DNA of 6,771 nucleotides, from assembly GCA_965371945.1 (NCBI GenBank), contig CBDVAK010000196.1:1-6771 (forward strand). Reading direction: 5' to 3'. The position numbers and the translations under genes were made by a program. The stretch is from CBDVAK01 sp965371945. GTDB lineage: Bacteria; Pseudomonadota; Gammaproteobacteria; Competibacterales; JAHEDQ01. Positions 1 through 6,083 of this stretch are shown here, in pieces (the first letter of the stretch is position 1; every line of letters starts with the position of its first letter). The notes beneath the pieces were generated by a model. That model was given only the letters and a program-made list of their open reading frames with translations. It did no database searches and was not told the origin of the DNA.

Positions 1-56
1 ACAGGGACCGCAATGGGTACAATCCCGGTTCCTGCCCGGAGCGGATCATCCCCGAA

Positions 57-1172
57 ATGACCTATGCGACCCAAGCCTTGCCCAAGCAGCGGCGGAGACC
101 GGACCGTCTGCCCGGTCTGATCGCCGCTTTCACCTTGTGCCTGCTGCCCGCAGTCACCACACAAGCCGATACTCTGGACCGCGACGAACAAATCCTGTTC
201 TTTCCGACCAGCACCTACATCGACGCCGGGAGCAACGAATGGGTGGTGCCAATCCACGGCTGGGTTTTCGAGATGGAGGAAGACTCGATCTGGCGCCGGA
301 TGGTGCTCGACATATTGCCAGCGTTGTTGGAAGCCGAGCCGGATGCCTCGAATCGAGCCATATTCGAACAGCGCGGCCGGATGTTTCTGGTCGACAACGA
401 AAGAAACAAACAGGTCGACATCGCGTCCGGGGATGTCCTGGGCACCATGGCTCCCTCGCAGGCCAACGGGCACTTCCGCGGGACCCTGCGAATCCCCGTG
501 GGCGGCGACGCGAGCACGGAAGAATCCTCATGGTTGGAATACCGCGCACGTCTGCCTGAAGGTGATTCACGCGTATTCAGCGGTCGCTCTCAGCTGGTGG
601 GACCTGAAGGTGTGTCGGTTATCTCCGACATCGACGACACCATCAAGATTTCCAACGTCGCCGACCGGCAAGCATTGTTGACCAACACCTTTCTGGAACC
701 CTCTCGCGCGGTCGAAGGTATGTCCGTGCGCTACCAGAAATGGGCCAGCCAGGGCGCGGTGTTTCACTATGTTTCAGCATCACCCTGGCAACTCTATCCC
801 ACCCTCGCTGAGTTCCTGACCAACAAAGGGTTCCCGGCAGGGAGTTTCCATCTCAAGTCGTTCCGGATCAAGGACGAAACATTCTTCGATCTGTTCGGCG
901 ATCAGTGGGAGTACAAGAGACCGTTGATCGAAAAAATTCTTGCCACCTGGCCACAGCGCCGGTTTGTGCTGATCGGTGATGGTGGTGAACAGGACCCCGA
1001 GATTTTTGCGGACATTGCGCGTTCTCACCCGAACCAGGTGCTGCGCATCTATATTCGGGACACTGCCGCCGACCGCACAAGTGATCCAAGATATCGTACC
1101 CTGTTCGCGGGGATGCCCGAAGGCCACTGGAAGTTGTTTACCAACGGCGACGAGTTGCCGGACCTGTACTGA
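57..1172 (+). CDS. Secreted App1-type (DUF2183) HAD phosphatase domain protein
   Basis: A 371-residue protein whose C-terminal half matches the App1 phosphatidate phosphatase catalytic domain (DUF2183), a HAD-fold, magnesium-dependent phosphatase. The nucleophile motif is SDIDDTIK at residues 190-197 (D191 and D193 in the DxDxT pattern). It is followed by YVSASPW at 238-244 (motif II Ser), lysines in LKSFRIKDE near 267-272, and the acidic motif IGDGGEQDPE at 307-316. The N-terminus has a basic stretch (QRRRPDR), a hydrophobic core at about 18-35 and a likely signal peptidase site after TQA-37, so export is expected. Residues 40-180 form an N-terminal domain usual for bacterial relatives. The ATG start gives a sensible signal peptide, but only a weak purine stretch lies upstream, and the frame stays open to the left edge with no other ATG, GTG or TTG. 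The family assignment is confident. Lipid phosphatase activity is known from yeast App1, and the substrate here is inferred. Confidence 0.88.
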   Translation: MTYATQALPKQRRRPDRLPGLIAAFTLCLLPAVTTQADTLDRDEQILFFPTSTYIDAGSNEWVVPIHGWVFEMEEDSIWRRMVLDILPALLEAEPDASNRAIFEQRGRMFLVDNERNKQVDIASGDVLGTMAPSQANGHFRGTLRIPVGGDASTEESSWLEYRARLPEGDSRVFSGRSQLVGPEGVSVISDIDDTIKISNVADRQALLTNTFLEPSRAVEGMSVRYQKWASQGAVFHYVSASPWQLYPTLAEFLTNKGFPAGSFHLKSFRIKDETFFDLFGDQWEYKRPLIEKILATWPQRRFVLIGDGGEQDPEIFADIARSHPNQVLRIYIRDTAADRTSDPRYRTLFAGMPEGHWKLFTNGDELPDLY

Positions 1173-1182
1173 TGACCCGACG

Positions 1183-1209
1183 CTGTCAGCACCCGGACCT
1201 GTATATAAT
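1183..1209 (+). promoter_or_regulatory. Candidate sigma-70-like promoter for the STAS/HATPase pair
   Basis: A perfect TATAAT hexamer lies at 1204-1209 in the 85-bp gap between the phosphatase gene and the STAS gene. A poor -35 candidate, CTGTCA, lies at 1183-1188, giving a short 15-bp spacer. If used, it would give a leader of roughly 40 nt before the ATG at 1258, and the partner-switching pair could be transcribed independently of the upstream gene. The evidence is motif match only, and the -35 element is weak. Confidence 0.4.
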
Positions 1210-1257
1210 CGAGTGCCTGTGACTTGTCGATTACTAGCATAAAGGAGTGTAACGATC

Positions 1258-1632
1258 ATGAGTTCAAGCATGGAAATCGATGTTTCAACAATCCAGGGCC
1301 GGGTCCCGGTCACCCTGTTTAAGGTCACCGGCTCCATAGACGGTGGCACTTACAAGAATCTGGAGGCCCAGGCAAACGATGCCTACAGCAGCGGCACACG
1401 TGATCTGCTGATCGATTTGAGCGAAGTCGACTACATGGGAAGCGCCGGGTTTCGTGCTCTGCAATCCATCCACAAGACGCTGTCCAGCGGTGCCGACGCG
1501 ACCGGTGACAGATCCGCACACCTCAAATTGCTCAGCCCTACCGAAGACGTACGCCGGATCTTCAAGACTTTGGGTTTCGACCTGATGTTCGATATCTACC
1601 AGGACCAGGACGCCGCCGTGGCCGCTTTCTGA
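1258..1632 (+). CDS. STAS-domain anti-sigma factor antagonist (RsbV/SpoIIAA-like)
   Basis: A 124-residue single-domain STAS protein, the usual length for RsbV/SpoIIAA-type antagonists. These bind an HATPase-fold partner kinase in the cytoplasm and are switched off when that kinase phosphorylates a conserved serine. The diagnostic stretch is LLIDLSEVDYMGSAGFRAL at residues 50-68, where S62 in the G-S-A-G context is the expected phosphorylation site. The C-terminal part, LKLLSPTEDVRRIFKTLGFD at 89-108, is also typical of the fold. The start is well supported: AAAGGAG at 1241-1247 lies 10 nt before the ATG. The next gene begins 35 nt downstream and encodes the matching kinase-fold partner, so the two are almost certainly co-transcribed. 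No phosphatase that would reactivate the protein is present in the window. The family call is firm; which sigma factor or other target it controls is unknown. Confidence 0.92.
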   Translation: MSSSMEIDVSTIQGRVPVTLFKVTGSIDGGTYKNLEAQANDAYSSGTRDLLIDLSEVDYMGSAGFRALQSIHKTLSSGADATGDRSAHLKLLSPTEDVRRIFKTLGFDLMFDIYQDQDAAVAAF

Positions 1633-1667
1633 GTACCCAAGAAATCCCTGATCAGGTCCCCGAGTCC

Positions 1668-2093
1668 ATGGAAGGTCCCTACACGCTTCAAGTATCAGCC
1701 AGCCTGGACAATCTGCAGACCATTCGCGACTTCGTTGCGCGATCGGCAGCACATATAGGCTTGGCCGCGGATGCCAGCAGTGATGCGGTGCTGGCGGTCG
1801 ACGAGGCAGCCACCAACATCATCATGCACGGCTACCGAGACCTTGAAGGAACCATAGAGGTGGTGTTGAACAATGAAGCAGGTGATCTGATCATTCGGGT
1901 CCGCGACAACGCCACGCCTTTCGATCCGGACAGCGTTGCCGACCCCGATCTCAAGCAACCCCTGGAAAAACGCAACATCGGCGGACTGGGGTTGTTCCTG
2001 ATTCGCCACGTCATGGACGAAGTCAGCCACCGGGAATTGCCGGGGGGCGGCAATGAACTGATACTCACCAAACGCTGCGCTGGTTCAACCTGA
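1668..2093 (+). CDS. RsbW/SpoIIAB-like anti-sigma factor kinase (HATPase_c_2)
   Basis: A 141-residue GHKL-ATPase-fold protein of the anti-sigma regulatory class, the likely partner of the STAS protein encoded 35 nt upstream. The N box is AVDEAATNIIMHGY at residues 43-56 (E46 and N50 are the expected Mg/ATP-binding and catalytic positions). The G1 box is RVRDNATPFDP at 78-87, with D80 for adenine and alanine where many relatives have glycine. The G2 box is NIGGLGLFLI at 103-112. In known systems such proteins bind a sigma factor or other target and phosphorylate the STAS antagonist. The start is less certain: AGG at 1654-1656 is a weak ribosome-binding site, and the frame is open upstream into the previous gene without another common start codon. 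Translational coupling to the STAS gene is plausible. A kinase role is inferred from family and neighbour; a sigma-independent output is also possible. Confidence 0.88.
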   Translation: MEGPYTLQVSASLDNLQTIRDFVARSAAHIGLAADASSDAVLAVDEAATNIIMHGYRDLEGTIEVVLNNEAGDLIIRVRDNATPFDPDSVADPDLKQPLEKRNIGGLGLFLIRHVMDEVSHRELPGGGNELILTKRCAGST

Positions 2094-2131
2094 GACCAAG
2101 GTCCAACAGCGGATACGCGACAGCTGATGCC

Positions 2132-2170
2132 TTCGGACGCGCTTGGTTGTTCCAAGGTCGGGTGTCCGAA
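2132..2170. repeat. Imperfect nested inverted repeat downstream of the partner-switch operon
   Basis: TTCGGAC at 2132-2138 is the exact reverse complement of GTCCGAA at 2164-2170. Nested inside, CTTGG (2142-2146) pairs with CCAAG (2152-2156) around a TTGTT loop, so the RNA could fold as a two-tier hairpin. The inner CCAAGGTC (2152-2159) also occurs directly at 2096-2103, just after the stop codon. No T-run follows on either strand, so this is not a standard intrinsic terminator. A role in RNA 3'-end protection or termination is only a guess. Confidence 0.4.
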
Positions 2171-2203
2171 ACTGCGCTGAATTCTGGTCTGGATTCAAGA
2201 CGC

Positions 2204-2240
2204 GGCAAGGGTCACATAGTGGTTCCATGTGACCCTTGCC
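2204..2240. terminator. Perfect 14-bp stem-loop between convergent genes; possible transcription end
   Basis: GGCAAGGGTCACAT at 2204-2217 is the exact reverse complement of ATGTGACCCTTGCC at 2227-2240, leaving a 9-nt loop (AGTGGTTCC). It lies 110 nt after the HATPase gene stop and about 50 nt beyond the stop of the convergent reverse-strand gene, where a shared terminator would be expected. Neither strand has a U-tract after the stem, so factor-independent termination is doubtful. An alternative pairing exists, TAGTGG (2217-2222) with CCACTA (2239-2244), so it could switch between two folds. The structure is directly visible; the function is inferred. Confidence 0.42.
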
Positions 2241-2291
2241 ACTACCTGGAAGCCAGGCAGGAAGACCAGCAGGACTTGATGACTGCTCTGA

Positions 2292-3107
2292 CTACTTTCT
2301 CTTGATCCGGATCGGACCTTCCACGAAGTCCATCACCCCGGTGACCAGAGCATCATTGGGGAAAACCTCATAAACCGTCTGACGGGGCTGCACCGGGATA
2401 TCGTAGTTCCGGCACTCACCGTCCGCCTGCTGGCTGGCAATATGGAAACTCTCTAGCGGGGCACCATCATGCGGAGAATAGTAGACGAAAGCTTCGGCCG
2501 GACTGCCGTAAGACTGTTCCATGTAAGTGCCTACCTGTCCCGGCAAAATGCTCCATGAAGCATTTCTGCCGCTGCAGTTGAAGTCATCGAAGTACAAAGC
2601 ACCCACCACCGCTTTGGGCGGCCCGCCAATGCGATCGTACTTGGTGTCATACCCCTTCTTGGTGAAAACATTGAAAGAACCGGTTGCGCTCTCCACGCTC
2701 TTGTCTTCCGCGCCAATCACACTGCCCAGCGTCCTGCCCGCGGAATCCACCGCGGTGATATCAGAGATATTCGCATCGGACCGGGTCGCCTTGATCTTGC
2801 GGAACTTGGCCTTCACCCGGGTTGGTTTGTCGATGACGCGGCTGCAGGACTTGCCCATGCCCTTGCACGCTCCCGACCATCCCGTAAACTCGTATCCCCC
2901 CCAAGGTGCCACGATCAAACCCACCCGCGTGCCCATGGGGAACTTTTTCAAGCACGCCTTTGCGTTGGACTTGCAGTAAATGCCACTCGGAATCGAAAAA
3001 ACTGAGCCTCCCGTCTCCGCGGTTACGTGCAGCATGCGAGTCGGGCCGGCACCCGCGGAAGCCATGACACCAAAGAACAAAACGACGAACAACAACGAAA
3101 ATCTCAT
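2292..3107 (-). CDS. Secreted protein with InlB-like bacterial repeat; C-terminal part unknown
   Basis: A 271-residue exported protein that I cannot assign to a named family as a whole. Residues 1-20 form a clear Sec signal peptide: MR, then a hydrophobic run, with cleavage after ASA-18 or AGA-20. Residues about 27-103 resemble the divergent InlB B-repeat found in bacterial surface proteins. They contain a glycine-rich opening, C45 and C52, PMGTRVGLIVAP, then GYEFTGWSGACKGMGKSC with C81 and C88, and end in a basic V-K-A-K-F segment. The spacing of these four cysteines suggests two disulfides. Residues 110-271 have two more cysteines (C179, C232) and many aromatic residues, but no motif I recognise. 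The start was set at the ATG at 3107, because it opens directly onto the signal peptide and has GGGGGA 7-8 nt upstream; a 45-codon extension to 3242 has no signal character. It stands alone, convergent to the partner-switch operon. A cell-surface or periplasmic role is inferred. Confidence 0.8.
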   Translation of the reverse strand: MRFSLLFVVLFFGVMASAGAGPTRMLHVTAETGGSVFSIPSGIYCKSNAKACLKKFPMGTRVGLIVAPWGGYEFTGWSGACKGMGKSCSRVIDKPTRVKAKFRKIKATRSDANISDITAVDSAGRTLGSVIGAEDKSVESATGSFNVFTKKGYDTKYDRIGGPPKAVVGALYFDDFNCSGRNASWSILPGQVGTYMEQSYGSPAEAFVYYSPHDGAPLESFHIASQQADGECRNYDIPVQPRQTVYEVFPNDALVTGVMDFVEGPIRIKRK

Positions 3108-3760
3108 CGTACATCCCCCATCAGATGTTGACGGTCCGCCATCTCCCGGATCCCAGGCAAAGGCCGCCAAAACTCGATGACAACCTCGACATGGACGTTC
3201 GTGCAACGATCGTGGTCCCAGCGCCGGCAAAGGCTCTGGCAACTACACAACGGATTGCGAACGCGGGAGACCAACTTGCGATCCAGGTCACCGGCCCTGA
3301 CCTGAAACTGCACGCTGGATGGAAACGGCAACGACCACGACCACGGCGCGGGAAGCGGTCTGCCAGGTAGCGGATAACAAGTGAAAGCGCCATGCGACGG
3401 AATATTAGCGACGAGAATTCTTGAGAACCATCAGTGTTATGCCACCCACCTGGGCCGAAATTTCTCACCTGTCGGGGAAATGTCGCAGCCGTAGCGGAAC
3501 AATTGCCATCCCTCACTACCACAGATCAGTTCGTTACCAACCTCAGTTCATGAACTACCTGTTGCCTTGCCCACAATCAACGGCACCGAGGCAGGCTTGC
3601 TTCTTCACACCAGACCCTGGCGATTGGCATACTCCTTGTCGGTGAGGTTACGTTTGAAGCGCGGTAGCACTAACCACAGGGCCGCATGAGACCTACCATG
3701 GAGAGCCTTCCTCTGCCAGGAAACCCCGCCTCTTGGATTGTGAAAGCCACGTATCTCAAT
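3108..3760. other. 650-bp stretch with no convincing gene; possibly decayed sequence
   Basis: This gap separates the secreted-protein gene from the AbiE toxin gene. The stop-free stretches in it (3125-3370 forward, 3421-3645 forward, 3121-3522 reverse) overlap one another, lack ribosome-binding sites and encode arginine- or proline-rich peptides without recognisable motifs. On the reverse strand, the frame ending in a TGA at 3605-3607 reads as a short protein-like tail (WLVLPRFKRNLTDKEYANRQ, then GLV), which could be the remnant of a broken gene, but it lacks a start and a body. GGCAAAGGC occurs twice, around 3153-3165 and 3227-3238. No tRNA, hairpin terminator or transposon end was seen. It must also hold the promoter of the reverse gene at 3107, though I see no good -10/-35 pair. 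Confidence 0.5.
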
Positions 3761-4606
3761 TCACGCCATCTTCTCCACTTTGGTTGCAAAAAACCGCGCA
3801 CTCCATAACGTCAATGTTTCCTGCTCGCCCACCTTCAGAAACGGCGCCACATCGGCGGCCGCGTCCATCCAATCGATGCTGTCGATCTTCTTCTGAAATT
3901 CTTCTCGCACCCAGTCTTTATCAATCACCAACCTTTCCTGCCCCACCCACGGCCCATACTGGACCAGTGCGTTGCGCAGGTGCGGCAGATTGGGCGGCAC
4001 CCCCTGCCGGATATACCAGCTGAAGTCGTACCAGTCGCGTCCTTTGAGATACGGTCGGCACAGCAGCGCATGAATTTTGAGCGCGAAGTTACTGGGCAGG
4101 TCTTGATGACAGACTTCGAAATCGGTCGGAAAATCCTGATAGGTGTAGTCGTACACCGAGCCCGCCGGCGGGTTGGCATCCACCTCGAGCTTGATCGTGA
4201 TCTTCTGATCGGCATGCCCTTTGTAGAACCTCAGGTTAAGCTGGTTGACGAACGAGCTGCTTTTTAGCACGGCCGTGCGCACCGCGCGGTCCATGCTGCC
4301 CTTGGGCAGCGCCTCCGCCTGCAACCCGTACTCTTCAAAACACTCGAGCAACTTGGTGAGATAACCCGTCCAGTCAAACTCCGGATCCGGCATCTGCAAC
4401 ATGAAATCCAGGTCTTCCGAGAATCGCGGCAGGCCATGCAGAATCCGCAGGCTCGTCCCACCCTGAAATCCAGCCACCTTGAAAAAGCCCGCACGCCACA
4501 AACCATAAAGTGCGATTTCCTGCATGATCTCCTTGGTCGCCTGCTCCTCTTCGACCGGATTCGACGCCTTATAAGAGTCGAGCTTTTGCTGAATGATCTC
4601 AATCAT
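3761..4606 (-). CDS. abiEii: AbiEii-family nucleotidyltransferase toxin (type IV TA)
   Basis: A 281-residue protein of the AbiEii/AbiGii (DUF1814) nucleotidyltransferase-like family, the toxin of the AbiE abortive-infection toxin-antitoxin module. Family motifs occur in order. Motif I is GFQGGTSLRILHGLPRFSED then LDF (residues 46-68), with the GGTSLR loop and acidic D65 and D67. Motif II is KLEVDANPP at 139-147 (E141, D143). Motif III is FALKIHALLCR at 174-184 (K177). Motif IV is GRDWYDFSWY at 189-198 (R190, D191, D194). All the residues expected for activity are therefore present, and the length is normal, so the toxin looks intact. Its ATG overlaps the antitoxin stop by 8 nt (ATGATTGA), and a GGTGAG stretch in the end of the antitoxin gene serves as a likely ribosome-binding site, so translation is probably coupled. 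Known AbiE toxins act in the cytoplasm to stop growth and limit phage spread; the substrate here is inferred from relatives (tRNA or GTP). Confidence 0.92.
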   Translation of the reverse strand: MIEIIQQKLDSYKASNPVEEEQATKEIMQEIALYGLWRAGFFKVAGFQGGTSLRILHGLPRFSEDLDFMLQMPDPEFDWTGYLTKLLECFEEYGLQAEALPKGSMDRAVRTAVLKSSSFVNQLNLRFYKGHADQKITIKLEVDANPPAGSVYDYTYQDFPTDFEVCHQDLPSNFALKIHALLCRPYLKGRDWYDFSWYIRQGVPPNLPHLRNALVQYGPWVGQERLVIDKDWVREEFQKKIDSIDWMDAAADVAPFLKVGEQETLTLWSARFFATKVEKMA

Positions 4607-5264
4607 GGCTCACCACCAGTCCGAGTGAATGCTCCAGCTCACTAATGAATTTGCGCACGCGCTGGTGTTTATAGACATCTTTCAATGTACGTAACTCCGC
4701 CCCGGTAACCTTGCTCAGCGCATCCACATCGACACGCAAACCTTGTTCAATCCACGCAAATCCCTGCCACTCGATCTTCTTCAGACAGACCAGGTCCAGC
4801 AGCGCACGCAGCGGCTGTGCGACCAGAAAGCGTTGTCCACTCGCCTCGACACGCCGAACAAGCTCCAGAAATGAGCCCTGCTGAATAGCGAGCGGTTGAA
4901 AAGTGAATAATCCAAGCCGTTCGTGCCGAAACTCCTTCACCTTGCGTCCGGGCACGATCGAGGCAGTGGTATACACCGCTTCCGGAATCCAGCCGTGAAA
5001 TGCCAACGCCGTTTCCAACGACACGTAACTACCAGGCACGAGCATTTGTGCCACGGCATACGGATGACTCGGGTGCCCGCGAAACTCGTCGGACAACACA
5101 TATAACCCACGGCGCAGGCGCACGAGTTCGCCGGCCTTCACTGCGCGACTCACCAGATGGTGACGGCGCTGATCCGTGCCGGCGATCAGGCGCCTCAGCT
5201 GATGGTCGGTGAGGATGCGGTCGTTCAGGCCGACCGCAGTCAGCTGCTGTGTCAGTGTCTGCAT
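4599..5264 (-). CDS. abiEi: AbiEi-family antitoxin and transcriptional regulator
   Basis: A 221-residue AbiEi-type antitoxin, encoded immediately upstream of and overlapping the AbiEii toxin. Residues about 17-58 form an N-terminal winged helix-turn-helix (LTDHQLRRLIAG, then VSRAVKAGELVRLRRGLYVL), the DNA-binding part that in studied AbiE systems represses its own promoter. The rest carries AbiEi core features: SYVSLETALAFHGWIPEAVY at 79-98 and FLVAQPLRALLDLVCL at 146-161. Type IV antitoxins counteract the toxin without a stable protein complex. The ATG at 5264 was chosen because the helix-turn-helix begins soon after it. A TTG at 5291 would add nine residues but has a pyrimidine-rich leader with no ribosome-binding site. 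Even the ATG has only a weak site, and a short palindrome (CGGGATTCCCG, 5271-5281) sits just upstream. The gene is divergent from the type I restriction operon and shares its control region. Confidence 0.88.
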   Translation of the reverse strand: MQTLTQQLTAVGLNDRILTDHQLRRLIAGTDQRRHHLVSRAVKAGELVRLRRGLYVLSDEFRGHPSHPYAVAQMLVPGSYVSLETALAFHGWIPEAVYTTASIVPGRKVKEFRHERLGLFTFQPLAIQQGSFLELVRRVEASGQRFLVAQPLRALLDLVCLKKIEWQGFAWIEQGLRVDVDALSKVTGAELRTLKDVYKHQRVRKFISELEHSLGLVVSHD

Positions 5265-5316
5265 GGGAAGCGGGATTCCCGGCCGTTGCAAGAGGATAGG
5301 AACAAAAACTACCAGA

Positions 5317-5337
5317 AACTTCCGATTTTTGGAAGTT
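5317..5337. promoter_or_regulatory. Inverted repeat AACTTCC-N7-GGAAGTT, candidate AbiEi operator
   Basis: A perfect 7-bp inverted repeat with a 7-nt spacer (GATTTTT) gives half-site centres about 14 bp apart. It lies in the 84-bp region between the divergent antitoxin (ATG 5264) and hsdS (earliest ATG 5349) starts. AbiEi antitoxins in studied systems bind inverted repeats in their own promoter, so this is the natural operator candidate, and it could affect both operons. With only a 7-nt loop it could also fold as an RNA hairpin. The repeat is directly visible; regulator binding is inferred. Confidence 0.55.
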
Positions 5338-5348
5338 AACGAGACATT

Positions 5349-6083
5349 ATGGATTCAACTTATTGTGTAATAGCTTCTCTACTACTTGACTTGTTCAACA
5401 AAACCAGCAAAATATGCACTCGATGCGAAGTAGAATCCCTACTACATGATTACATGACAACGAACACCAAAATGCAATACACCGAACTCGACAACTTGGC
5501 CCAGATTCGCAGCGGCTACCCATTCCGCGGGTCGGTCAGGCATGATCCGGCGGGCGATATCCGTGTGCTGCAGATCCGCGACCTGCGCCAGGCCGAGACA
5601 CTGAACGCCAAAGCGCTGTCGCAGGTCAGGGCTCCGGACCATCATTCAGCGCACCTGCTACGGCCCGGCGACATCGTCATACCGGCCCGCGGCGACCATC
5701 GCAAGGCTGTCTCGTTCACACTGACAGTGCCGACCATCCCGAGCAGCCACTTGCATACCGTACGCGTCACCAGTTCGGACGTGCTGCCCGGCTACTTATG
5801 TTGGGCGCTGAACCAACCGGAACCACAACACGCGATGCGAAACGAGGCACGCGGCACCGCGATGCCCCTGCTGACACGCCGCAGTCTCGGTACGACCAAA
5901 ATCCCGGTGCCAACCCTTGCCACTCAACGCCGCATCATCGAGCTACATAAACTGTGGCAGCGCGAGCAGACACTCACCCAACAACTACTGACCAACAGAG
6001 AACACATGCTTTGCGGCATGATTCAGCAACTGCTGAACATCGAACAGGCGGCGACCACACCGCCCTGCGGAGACACCCAATGA
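5349..6083 (+). CDS. hsdS: Type I restriction-modification specificity subunit, half-size (one TRD)
   Basis: A 244-codon frame encoding a specificity subunit that selects the DNA target for the type I methyltransferase. Numbered from the ATG at 5349, the target-recognition domain opens at about residue 44 (YTELDNLAQIRSGYPFRG). It continues through IRVLQIRDL (71-79) and LRPGDIVIPARG (104-115), and closes with GTAMPLLTRRSLGTTKIPVP (169-188). A conserved helical region follows, TLATQRRIIELHKLWQREQT at 189-208 onward to about 229. Only one such domain is present, whereas a full HsdS of about 400 residues has two, so it probably works as a dimer. The start is uncertain. The ATG at 5349 has a weak GAG element, but its first 41 codons are about 37% GC and rich in rare CTA, ATA and GTA codons, while sequence after 5470 is about 62% GC. 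ATGs at 5454 or 5472 fit the domain better but lack ribosome-binding sites. It overlaps hsdM by ATGA. Confidence 0.85.
   Translation: MDSTYCVIASLLLDLFNKTSKICTRCEVESLLHDYMTTNTKMQYTELDNLAQIRSGYPFRGSVRHDPAGDIRVLQIRDLRQAETLNAKALSQVRAPDHHSAHLLRPGDIVIPARGDHRKAVSFTLTVPTIPSSHLHTVRVTSSDVLPGYLCWALNQPEPQHAMRNEARGTAMPLLTRRSLGTTKIPVPTLATQRRIIELHKLWQREQTLTQQLLTNREHMLCGMIQQLLNIEQAATTPPCGDTQ

Noticed and set aside
780..1349. Reverse-strand 189-codon open frame
   Set aside because: It lies antisense to the App1-type gene and runs into the STAS gene start. The product has no recognisable motif and both forward genes are strongly supported.
1285..1752. Reverse-strand 155-codon open frame
   Set aside because: It is antisense to the STAS gene and the start of the HATPase gene, both with clear family motifs; it is a high-GC shadow frame.
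3108..3242. N-terminal extension of the secreted InlB-repeat protein
   Set aside because: The 45 extra codons would place the signal peptide inside the protein. The ATG at 3107 has a purine-rich site and opens directly onto the signal peptide.
3125..3370. Forward 81-codon open frame in the gap
   Set aside because: It has an ATG but no ribosome-binding site, ends in a proline/arginine-rich run, and has no recognisable domain. It could be revisited if conserved.
3121..3522. Reverse-strand 133-codon open frame in the gap
   Set aside because: It is arginine- and serine-rich and motif-free, has no ribosome-binding site, and overlaps other equally long frames in the same region.
5265..5291. TTG start for the AbiEi antitoxin at 5291
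   Set aside because: The leader before it is pyrimidine-rich with no ribosome-binding site, and the nine added residues precede the domain; the ATG at 5264 is preferred.
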